From positions 1-43,370 of the forward strand of contig JAEYQQ010000196.1 of NCBI GenBank assembly GCA_023409955.1: DNA of 43,370 nucleotides. The letters run 5' to 3'. Numbering within the stretch: position 1 is the stretch's first letter; the number at the start of each line of letters is the position of its first letter. This document shows, one piece after another, positions 7,809 through 14,950 of the stretch. Both the position numbers and the translations under genes were made by a program. The stretch is from Bacillota bacterium (lineage in GTDB: Bacteria > Bacillota > Clostridia > Christensenellales > Aristaeellaceae). Below the pieces are notes generated by a model. The model worked only from the letters and a program-made list of their open reading frames with translations, was not told the origin of the DNA and did no database searches.

Positions 7809-8813
7809 ATGAGGAAAATGCTCTCTCTCGCCCTGGCTTTTGTTATGGTTCTGGGCCTGGCAGCGGCTGCATTGGCTGCTGATCTGCCCAGCATTGGCGT
7901 GGCAATCTACAAGTTTGACGATACTTTTATGACCGGCGTCCGTCTTGCCATTGAAGAGGCCGCCAAGGATGTAGCAACCATTGAAACCGTTGACAGCCAG
8001 AATAACCAGGCCGCCCAGAATGACCAGGTTGACTTGTTCCTGTCCAAGGACCTGTCCGCCCTGGCCATCAACCCTGTTGACCGTACTGCCGCCGGCGTCA
8101 TTATCGACAAGGCCATGGCGAAGGAAGTTCCCGTTGTTTTCTTCAACCGTGAGCCTCTGCCCGAAGATATGGCCAAGTATGACAAGGTGTACTACATTGG
8201 CGCCAAGGCTGAAGAATCAGGCACCATGAGCGGCCAGATCATTGTGGATTATTTTACTGCCAACAAGGATGCCGACAAAAATGGCGATGGTATCATCCAG
8301 TATGTTATGCTCAAGGGCGAACCCGGTCATCAGGATGCCGAGCTGCGCACCGAGTATTCCATTAAAGCCATCGAAGCCGCTGGCTTCAAAGTGGAAAAGG
8401 TAGCTGAAGATACCGCCATGTGGGACCGCGTAAAGGGTCAGGATAAGATGGCTGCTTTCCTTGCTGCTCATGGCGACAAGATCGAAGCCGTTCTGGCCAA
8501 CAATGATGATATGGCTCTGGGCGCCATCGAAGCTTTGAAAGCTGCCGGCTACTTCTCCGAAGGCAAATACATGCCCGTTGTCGGCGTGGATGCTACTGCT
8601 CCAGCTTTGGCCGCTTTGAAGGAAGGCACTTTGCTTGGCACCGTGCTTAACGATGCTGTGAACCAAGGCAAAGCCACCCTTCTGCTGGCCGCCATCCTGG
8701 GCGCCGGTGAAGAAGTGACTGCCGAGAACTTCCCCTATGAAGTCACTGACGGAAAATATGTATGGGTTCCTTACCAGAAGGTAACCTTGGAAAACGCCGC
8801 TGATTTTGAGTAA
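7809..8813 (+). CDS. mglB: Galactose/methylgalactoside substrate-binding protein
   Basis: A 334-aa exported binding protein that captures D-galactose, D-glucose or methylgalactosides for the MglAC importer. From residue 25 it follows enteric MglB closely: IGVAIYKFDDTFM, NDQVDLFLSKDLSALAINPVD, VVFFNREP (109-116), LKGEPGHQDAE (168-178), AMWD, and ANNDDMALGA. A calcium-site loop DADKNGDGI (154-162) matches the Ca2+ site of enteric MglB. The signal peptide (1-23) ends in ALA with cleavage before ADLP and has no Cys, so there is no lipobox. That is odd for a Gram-positive, where such proteins are usually lipid-anchored. First gene of mglBAC, followed by a stable hairpin. Confidence 0.95.
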   Translation: MRKMLSLALAFVMVLGLAAAALAADLPSIGVAIYKFDDTFMTGVRLAIEEAAKDVATIETVDSQNNQAAQNDQVDLFLSKDLSALAINPVDRTAAGVIIDKAMAKEVPVVFFNREPLPEDMAKYDKVYYIGAKAEESGTMSGQIIVDYFTANKDADKNGDGIIQYVMLKGEPGHQDAELRTEYSIKAIEAAGFKVEKVAEDTAMWDRVKGQDKMAAFLAAHGDKIEAVLANNDDMALGAIEALKAAGYFSEGKYMPVVGVDATAPALAALKEGTLLGTVLNDAVNQGKATLLLAAILGAGEEVTAENFPYEVTDGKYVWVPYQKVTLENAADFE

Positions 8814-8839
8814 CAATCCAATTTTTTCGACCAGTTCAG

Positions 8840-8876
8840 GGGGGGAAGGGAAAGCATTTCCCTCCCTCCCATGTTT
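8840..8876 (+). terminator. Intercistronic hairpin after mglB
   Basis: A G-rich strand (8840-8853) pairs with a C-rich strand (8857-8870), forming about 13 bp, followed by ATGTTTTTA. In binding-protein operons such a structure commonly gives partial termination or protects the upstream message, so mglB would exceed mglA and mglC. That role is inferred here. Confidence 0.6.
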
Positions 8877-8913
8877 TTATATCTCTCCGTTTTAGTAAAC
8901 GGGTAGGAGGCAG

Positions 8914-10437
8914 ATGCTGTTGTCAGCTGAGCAAAATCACACATATGTACTGGAAATGTGCAGCATCAGCAAGGAGTTTCCCGGTGTCAAGGCGCTGGAT
9001 GACGTGACGCTTAAGGTAAGACCCGGTACGGTCCATGCGCTGATGGGGGAAAACGGAGCTGGAAAATCCACGCTGATGAAATGCCTGTTTGGCATCTACC
9101 ACCAAAGCAGCGGAGATATCCTGCTTGATGGCCGGAAGGTGAGCATAAACGACTCCAAGACAGCCCTTGATATGGGTATCGCCATGATCCATCAGGAATT
9201 GCACCCGATCCCCCACCGGAATGTGATGGACAATATATGGCTGGGAAGGTACCCCACCAAGGGTGTTTTGGTGGATGAAAAGCAGATGTATGCAAAAACC
9301 AAGGAGCTGCTTAAAGATTTGGAGATTACTGTGGACCCCAAAATGCAGGTGAAGAACCTGTCCGTATCCATGATACAGACCATAGAAATCGCCAAGGCCA
9401 TCTCCTACAACGCCAAGATCATCATTATGGATGAACCAACCTCCTCGCTTACGGAAAACGAGGTCAAGCACCTGTTTAAGCTGATTCGGCGCATGCGGGA
9501 GCGTGGTGCTGCCATCATATACATTTCCCACAAAATGGAGGAGATACTGGAAATCTCAGATGAAGTCACCATCATGCGGGATGGCCAGGCGGTAGGCACC
9601 TGGCCGGCTGCCCAGCTGACCACGGACCTGATTATCTGCCGCATGGTGGGACGTGATTTGACCAACCGGTTCCCCCCCAGGGAGAATGTGCCGGGTCAAC
9701 CCCTTTTGCGGGTGGAAAACCTGACAAGCCCCAATCCCCGTTCTTTCCGCGGTGTGTCTTTTGAACTTCGGCGCGGAGAGATACTGGGCGTGGGCGGCTT
9801 GATGGGTGCCCAGCGCACAGAGATGCTGGAGGCATTGTTTGGTCTGCGGGCAGTGAAGGAAGGCCGCGTGTACCTGGATGGGAAGGAAATCAAAATCGAT
9901 TCGCCGCTTAAGGCCATGAAGCATGGCATGGCGCTGCTTACCGAGGAGCGCCGGGCTACCGGTCTATTTCCCATGCTAAGCGTGCTTGAAAACACTGTTA
10001 TGGCAAAGATCAGATCGTATGTCAGAAGGCCTTTCTTTGCCCTGGATGAAGATCAAAGGGTAAAGGATACGGTGGATGCCATTGCCCAACTGAGGGTAAA
10101 AACCCCTTCCTTCCGCACCCTGATCAAGGACCTCTCCGGCGGCAATCAGCAAAAGGTGCTGCTGGCCCGCTGGCTGCTTATGGAGCCGGATATCCTGATT
10201 CTTGACGAGCCCACCCGGGGCATTGATGTCGGTGCAAAATATGAGATTTATACCATCATTGCAGATCTTGCCAAACGGGGAAAGAGCATCATTATGGTTT
10301 CTTCTGAAATGCCTGAATTGCTGGGCATGTCCGACAGGATCATGGTCATGTGCGAGGGCCGCTTGTCAGGTGTTCTTGCTGGTGGTGAGGCCACACAGGT
10401 GGATGTTATGCGGCTGGCCACCCAATTTTCTGTGTGA
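8914..10437 (+). CDS. mglA: Galactose/methylgalactoside import ATP-binding protein
   Basis: A 507-aa protein with two tandem ABC ATPase domains, as usual for the MglA/RbsA/XylG sugar importers. The first domain has Walker A GENGAGKST (about 46-54), the signature region LSVSMIQTIEIAKA (about 149-162) and Walker B IIIMDEPTSSL (about 169-179). The second domain (from about 265) has a degenerate Walker A, GLMGAQRTEML, with no Lys in the usual place, then LSGGNQQKVLLARWL and LILDEPTRGIDVGAK. Loss of one ATP site is normal in this family. It powers uptake by MglC at the inner face of the membrane. ATG 8914 sits very close to GGAGG (3 bp gap), so the true start could lie a few codons downstream. Middle gene of mglBAC. 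Confidence 0.95.
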   Translation: MLLSAEQNHTYVLEMCSISKEFPGVKALDDVTLKVRPGTVHALMGENGAGKSTLMKCLFGIYHQSSGDILLDGRKVSINDSKTALDMGIAMIHQELHPIPHRNVMDNIWLGRYPTKGVLVDEKQMYAKTKELLKDLEITVDPKMQVKNLSVSMIQTIEIAKAISYNAKIIIMDEPTSSLTENEVKHLFKLIRRMRERGAAIIYISHKMEEILEISDEVTIMRDGQAVGTWPAAQLTTDLIICRMVGRDLTNRFPPRENVPGQPLLRVENLTSPNPRSFRGVSFELRRGEILGVGGLMGAQRTEMLEALFGLRAVKEGRVYLDGKEIKIDSPLKAMKHGMALLTEERRATGLFPMLSVLENTVMAKIRSYVRRPFFALDEDQRVKDTVDAIAQLRVKTPSFRTLIKDLSGGNQQKVLLARWLLMEPDILILDEPTRGIDVGAKYEIYTIIADLAKRGKSIIMVSSEMPELLGMSDRIMVMCEGRLSGVLAGGEATQVDVMRLATQFSV

Positions 10438-10480
10438 TATGCTCCGGGGGAGCAGAGTTTAGACAAGGGATGGATGAAAG

Positions 10481-12385
10481 ATGACTACGATCCCCGCTTT
10501 GACCCCTAAAAAGAAAGGTTCGCTGCTCAACGCTGCCCCCTTGCGCAGGGCAGTTACTGCAGTGCTTGCGCTGCTGGTGATATTCAGCTGCTTTTTTAGT
10601 TATATTTCCTACCCGGTGCCTATATATCCTGGGTACGACAACGCTGCGGCGGCTGCGCAGGCCCAGGCCGCTTATGAGAAGGACCTGGCTGCCTATCAGG
10701 ACAATGTCAGGCTGCGAAGCGAAACCCGGGCAAACATCAATGATGTGCTGCAGCCTGCCAATGATGCTGCCAACGAAAAGCTGAATCAATGGAAGAGTGC
10801 TTCTCCGGTGGATGAGGCGGCGGTGGCCTTGGCCCAGGTAGAAGCGGATGCTGCCAAGGCTGCGCTGACGGAAGGCCGTAAGGTGATGTCCGGTTTACAA
10901 AACCTGATTGCACCGGTGCCGGTGCAAAATCCTGTACCTGCCGATGCCAATGTGCTCAAGTATGCCGATGATCTTGCCGCGGGCAAAGAAGCCACACCGC
11001 CCATGACCGTCGGTGATGTGAGCTTGATTGATACGGCGGAGGAAGTGATTGCTCTACACAACGTATCGGGCTTTGAGGTGATGGGGCGCAGCCTATCCGC
11101 CGCCAATGCCTTGGGCGCCATATGGACACTGATTCCCGGCGTAGCGCTCATCGGCATTCTTCTGGTACTTACATGGATGAATGCACCCCATACATACCGC
11201 AAGCTTGCTGCACTGCTGGGGGTGCTGCTGTACTGCTTCTCCGCCCTGCGCATAGAAACGGCGGGCGCAAAAGAGCTTGGTGCCATCGCCAGGGGATATT
11301 CCTTTGGTGCGGGCTACAGCATGGGTATCATCGCCAGTTTACTGCTGCTTTTAGGCACCATGTTTGAAGGCAAGGAGCTGGATTTGTCATGGAAGAGCCT
11401 TACACGGTTTGCTTCCGACAAGGCCATTTACCTGGTGCTGCTGGTGCTGGTTGGCGCAATTGCTGCAATTAACCCCAGGTTCCTGACTACCAGCACCTTT
11501 ATCAATATTGTGCAGCAGTCCTCCACCCGTTTGATTATTGCCATGGGCATGAGCTTTGTTATCATCGGCACCGGCGGCGTTGATGTTTCAGCATGCCGGG
11601 TGGTGGGTTTGACAGCTGTTTTCTCCGCCTCCATGCTGCAAAATGCAGACTACTCCCGTCTTTTCTTCCCCGATTTGCCTCAACTGCCGGTGATTCTGCC
11701 GTTCCTGCTGGCGGTGTTTGTGGCGCTGTTGTTTGGTTTGCTAAACGGCGTTATTGTGGCAAAGCTCAATGTGCCGCCCTTTATTGCTACGCTAGCCACC
11801 ATGGTCATCGTCTATGGCGCAAACTCTATTTACTTCAATATGCCTCCTAACAACAGCCAGCCCATAGGCGGCCTGCGGGAAGATTTTACGTATCTTGGCA
11901 CTGGCAAGATCTATGGCTTTGTGCCCATCATTGTAATCATTGCTTTGGTGGTATGTTTCCTGGTGTGGTTCTTACAGAACAAAACGGTGTTTGGCAAAAA
12001 TGTGTATGCCATTGGTGGAAACCGTGAGGCAGCCAAGGTTTCCGGTATCAATGTGCCGCTGACGGTGGTTGTGATCTTTGCCCTGGCAGCAGCACTCATT
12101 GGTATGGCCGGTGTTCTGGAAGCGGCTCGGACCGGCGGTGCCACCAATAACTATGGCGTGGGGTATGAGCTGGACGCCATCGCGGCTTGCGTGGTGGGCG
12201 GCGTTTCCTCCTCCGGTGGCGTGGGTACCGTTGGTGGCGTTGTGTCCGGCGTGTTCATATTCCAGGTTATCAACTATGGCCTGACTTTCATTGGCGTTGA
12301 CCCTTACTGGCAGCAGATTATCAAGGGTATCATTATTGCCAGTGCTGTCGCCTTGGACATTCGCAAGTATGTGAATAAAAAATAG
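10481..12385 (+). CDS. mglC: Galactoside ABC permease with large N-terminal extension
   Basis: Residues 312-634 are a full MglC-type permease (TTSTFINIVQQSSTRLIIAMG, GTGGVDVSACRVVGL, the NGVIVAKLNVPPFIATL loop, GGNREAAKVSG, YELDAIAACVVGG, GVDPYWQQIIKG). Enteric MglC is about 336 aa, so this protein is nearly twice as long. The extra 300 residues contain one membrane helix (about 24-44), a hydrophilic Ala/Gln/Asp-rich stretch (about 50-200) with coiled-coil character (AAAAAQAQAAYEKDLAAY), then three more hydrophobic helices (about 212-233, 243-256, 279-295). The hydrophilic part is predicted to lie outside the membrane, where the non-lipidated MglB docks. The frame is continuous and codon use is uniform, so this looks like a real fused region rather than an error. 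Third gene of mglBAC, 43 bp after mglA. Confidence 0.92.
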   Translation: MTTIPALTPKKKGSLLNAAPLRRAVTAVLALLVIFSCFFSYISYPVPIYPGYDNAAAAAQAQAAYEKDLAAYQDNVRLRSETRANINDVLQPANDAANEKLNQWKSASPVDEAAVALAQVEADAAKAALTEGRKVMSGLQNLIAPVPVQNPVPADANVLKYADDLAAGKEATPPMTVGDVSLIDTAEEVIALHNVSGFEVMGRSLSAANALGAIWTLIPGVALIGILLVLTWMNAPHTYRKLAALLGVLLYCFSALRIETAGAKELGAIARGYSFGAGYSMGIIASLLLLLGTMFEGKELDLSWKSLTRFASDKAIYLVLLVLVGAIAAINPRFLTTSTFINIVQQSSTRLIIAMGMSFVIIGTGGVDVSACRVVGLTAVFSASMLQNADYSRLFFPDLPQLPVILPFLLAVFVALLFGLLNGVIVAKLNVPPFIATLATMVIVYGANSIYFNMPPNNSQPIGGLREDFTYLGTGKIYGFVPIIVIIALVVCFLVWFLQNKTVFGKNVYAIGGNREAAKVSGINVPLTVVVIFALAAALIGMAGVLEAARTGGATNNYGVGYELDAIAACVVGGVSSSGGVGTVGGVVSGVFIFQVINYGLTFIGVDPYWQQIIKGIIIASAVALDIRKYVNKK

Positions 12386-12414
12386 CAGCCGTTAAAAATA
12401 CTGTCTCTATCTCC

Positions 12415-12440
12415 GGACTGTCTATCCTCCTAGACAGTCC
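12415..12440 (+). repeat. Perfect 10-bp inverted repeat after mglC
   Basis: GGACTGTCTA (12415-12424) and TAGACAGTCC (12431-12440) are exact complements with a 6-nt loop. There is no T tract, so it is not a classic terminator; it may stabilise the mgl transcript 3' end or bind a protein. Confidence 0.5.
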
Positions 12441-12451
12441 ATAGCGCAGGG

Positions 12452-12493
12452 GCCCGCTTTCTCCTTGGTGAAAGGGAGATAGCGGGCTTTTTT
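12452..12493 (+). terminator. Terminator of mglBAC
   Basis: GCCCGCT (12452-12458) pairs with AGCGGGC (12481-12487), followed by TTTTTT. Inner CTCC/GGAG complementarity extends the structure. Confidence 0.85.
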
Positions 12494-12502
12494 GATTATC
12501 AG

Positions 12503-12536
12503 AAAAATGCCCCGCTTTTCTATTCAAAAGCGGGGC
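12503..12536 (-). terminator. Terminator of degV (minus strand)
   Basis: On the minus strand GCCCCGCTTTT (12536-12526) pairs with the complementary arm at 12519-12509 and is followed by ATTTTT (12508-12503). Together with the mgl terminator it makes a back-to-back pair between convergent genes. Confidence 0.85.
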
Positions 12537-12554
12537 TGGTATGTTTTATTTTGA

Positions 12555-13430
12555 TTATATAGTACGCTCTTTGCCCATAAAGCAGCTGGCCAATGTGCCA
12601 GGACCGCAGTGGGCACCGATCACCGGACCCACCATGATGGTGCGGATCTCTTTGATAGTAGGTACCTTTTGGCGCAGGAGTTCTTCCAAGCGCTTGGCAT
12701 CCTCCAGGCAATCAGCATGCATAATGATCAGTGTTTGACTTTCGGGATTTTCGATGATTTCGGCTGTGCGCTCTGCCAATATGCGCATGGCCTTTTTGCG
12801 GCCCTGTACCTTTTCTGCAGGCACGATCTTGCCGTTCTTGCCCATGACTACAATGGGCTTTAAGTCCAGCATGGTGCCCATGACGGCTGCGGTGCTGGAG
12901 ATACGGCCGCCACGCTTTAGGTATTTTAAGTCTTCCACGGTTATCCATGCATGGGCGCGAAACTTGTTGGCTTCCACCCAGGCTGCGACTTCCTCCATGG
13001 ATTTGCCCTGTTTGTAAAGATCAAAGGCCTGCAGGATGAGAAGGGTCTGGGCGGCAGAGATACTCATGGTATCCACAACCAGCAGCTTACGGCCGGGATA
13101 CTTGGCCAGAAGTTCTTCCCTGGCGGCGTAGATGTTATGAATGGTGGCGGACAGCTGACTGGAAAAGGCCAGGAACAGGATGTCACGCCCTTCTTTGAGA
13201 TAAGGCTCGAAATACTCCAGGTAGGCTGCGGTGGGAAGCAGGGATGTTACCGGAGCAGCGCCGGCACGCATTTTGTCAAAGAATGCCTTGGGATCACTGT
13301 CACGGCCCATATCATCAAAGTATTCTTTGCCGTCGATCATGTAGGGCATACGAACCACGGGAATCTGCATTTCATCTGCTTGTGTATAGTGCAGGTCGCT
13401 GTCGGAATCTGTCATGAAAACGTAGTCCAT
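12555..13430 (-). CDS. DegV family fatty-acid-binding protein
   Basis: A 291-aa two-domain DegV protein. Family members bind a fatty acid and can act as the FakB partner of a fatty acid kinase (FakA) that activates exogenous fatty acids for phospholipids. Landmarks: MTDSDSDLHY at the N terminus, MIDGKEYFDD, a TSLLPTAAYLEYF motif (about 67-79) carrying Thr-Ser residues that contact the lipid carboxylate, the VVDTMSISAAQ segment (about 125-135) and KYLKRGGRISSTAA with LDLKPIVVMGKNGKI. The start is ATG 13430, set by GGGAGG eight bases upstream; the promoter at 13485-13513 rules out the longer open frame. No FakA gene is in the window. Convergent with mglBAC. Confidence 0.9.
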   Translation of the reverse strand: MDYVFMTDSDSDLHYTQADEMQIPVVRMPYMIDGKEYFDDMGRDSDPKAFFDKMRAGAAPVTSLLPTAAYLEYFEPYLKEGRDILFLAFSSQLSATIHNIYAAREELLAKYPGRKLLVVDTMSISAAQTLLILQAFDLYKQGKSMEEVAAWVEANKFRAHAWITVEDLKYLKRGGRISSTAAVMGTMLDLKPIVVMGKNGKIVPAEKVQGRKKAMRILAERTAEIIENPESQTLIIMHADCLEDAKRLEELLRQKVPTIKEIRTIMVGPVIGAHCGPGTLASCFMGKERTI

Positions 13431-13484
13431 ATCGGCGTCCTCCCTGAAAAAAATGGATCTGGAAAAATGCATATAATCTATAGT

Positions 13485-13513
13485 ATTGTATCTTGATTTA
13501 CCTAAAAATGCAA
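13485..13513 (-). promoter_or_regulatory. Promoter of degV
   Basis: On the minus strand TTGCAT (13513-13508), 17 bp, then TACAAT (13490-13485). It lies about 55 bp before the start codon. Confidence 0.65.
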
Positions 13514-13694
13514 CCAATGTCGTATTGGGGGCGTGAGCGGGCTGCTTGGCCTGTTTCTGGTTGAGAGAAGGCATGGCTGCTCTGTGATAAATCAGTGATG
13601 GAATGATACCGCCAGATCGTTATAATAGTATGGCTGCTATGTGTGTTTATCATCATAGTAACGCTTATGGAAGAGTCTTCCTGGCTGCTGAAAC

Positions 13695-13723
13695 TTGCGA
13701 AGCTGGGGCAAATGTTGTAAAAT
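13695..13723 (+). promoter_or_regulatory. Promoter of the DUF3298-like gene and perhaps ftsK
   Basis: TTGCGA (13695-13700), 17 bp, TAAAAT (13718-13723), 28 bp before the ATG. A lone TATAAT at 13621-13626 is a second candidate -10 without a recognisable -35. The rest of 13431-13751 holds only these divergent signals. Confidence 0.5.
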
Positions 13724-13751
13724 GGTTATCTAACTTAAAGGAGGTGCAGTC

Positions 13752-14924
13752 ATGAAACGTATATACCGCATCGTGACTTTACTGATGGCTTTCATGCTTG
13801 TTTTCAGCCAGCAGGCGCTGGCCGAGGAAACAGCGTACATGGGAGCGCAGATTATACCTGTGAAGACGGATAACGCATATGGCAGCGTAAGCTATCCCGT
13901 GTTGCAGGGGCATGAGGATGCTTTTGTGCAAACGGCGATCAATAGCACCATATTTGAAAAGGCACAGATACAGACCCGCCTTGATACATTAAACAACCTA
14001 GCAGAGGGCGGATGGGGACTTGTTGTAAGCTATCAATCTGCCATTTCCGGCAGTGTACTGTCTGTAGCCGTCTCCGCTTACGGTGAGATGGAAAACGGAC
14101 GGATGGGGCATACGTATACAGCGCTGAGCTTTGATATGGCCACCGGAAGGCAGCTTACGGCGGAGGATCTGTTTTCGGATGCCGAGGGTGCATTTGCACG
14201 CATGGAAGAAATAATGGAGAACGATGTGCAGCCCATACTTTCCGGGTATACGGAAAACAATGAACTTACCCCAGTGCCCAGGGATAATTTTTATATGACC
14301 GATGATTATGTCACCTTTTATTATCCCGAGGATCAATTTTCCATGCTCTCAGGCTACAGCGGCGGTGCATCCTTTGGTTATTATGAGCTTGTTGAATATC
14401 TGAACCTGTCGGAAGACGGTGTGCTCTATGGTATGGGTGCGGCAGATTCGCTGGAAATGACAGATAATACGGCGAGCTTGATTAACCAGGCTGTGACAGC
14501 AGGTACTTTGCCAGGCGTAGGTGCCAAGATTGGTGACTCTCTGATACAAAGGCTCAATGAATACCGTCTTTTGGTGGATCCCGACTATTACCCTGGCGGC
14601 CGCTTCTTTGAAGTAGAAGCACCGGAGTTTCGCAGCATATGGCTTTTGACCGACGCTCTTACCGAATCGTATGACGCAAGCCAGGTGCTGGGCATCCGGG
14701 CGGATAGGTTGAATTTGTATGGCATCCGCACCGGGATCACCACGATTGAGGAATGGCGGGAAGCTTTGGGACAGCCGGAAAGCACCCTGGAGATGGACGA
14801 ATCCATGGCTTCTGACTACCGCTTGCCCCCGGGCACCAGCGATTACTACACCTTTGGCGGCAACAAATTGCGCCTGCATGCCGATGAAACAGGCGTACTG
14901 GTAAGCGTTCAGCTTGGCAGGTAA
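13752..14924 (+). CDS. Secreted DUF3298-like protein
   Basis: A 390-aa exported protein. Residues 1-24 are a signal peptide ending QALA before EETAYMG, with no Cys. The middle region resembles the DUF3298 domain found in RsiV/PdaC-like envelope proteins: FDMATGRQLTAEDLF (about 127-141), then FYMTDDYVTFYYPEDQF (about 180-196) and GYYELVEYL. The C-terminal 90 residues form a separate small domain with TTIEEWREALGQPE (about 326-339), resembling beta-strand repeats of SmpA-like secreted domains. ATG 13752 follows AAAGGAGGTG. Some members of this family bind lysozyme or peptidoglycan fragments, but no specific role can be assigned here. It may be cotranscribed with ftsK, which starts 26 bp later. 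Confidence 0.7.
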   Translation: MKRIYRIVTLLMAFMLVFSQQALAEETAYMGAQIIPVKTDNAYGSVSYPVLQGHEDAFVQTAINSTIFEKAQIQTRLDTLNNLAEGGWGLVVSYQSAISGSVLSVAVSAYGEMENGRMGHTYTALSFDMATGRQLTAEDLFSDAEGAFARMEEIMENDVQPILSGYTENNELTPVPRDNFYMTDDYVTFYYPEDQFSMLSGYSGGASFGYYELVEYLNLSEDGVLYGMGAADSLEMTDNTASLINQAVTAGTLPGVGAKIGDSLIQRLNEYRLLVDPDYYPGGRFFEVEAPEFRSIWLLTDALTESYDASQVLGIRADRLNLYGIRTGITTIEEWREALGQPESTLEMDESMASDYRLPPGTSDYYTFGGNKLRLHADETGVLVSVQLGR

Positions 14925-14950
14925 TATGTAAATAAATCCCGGAGGGAACA

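Noticed and set aside
9780..9840. Defective second ATPase of MglA as a mutation
   Set aside because: A degenerate second Walker A is normal in the MglA/RbsA family.
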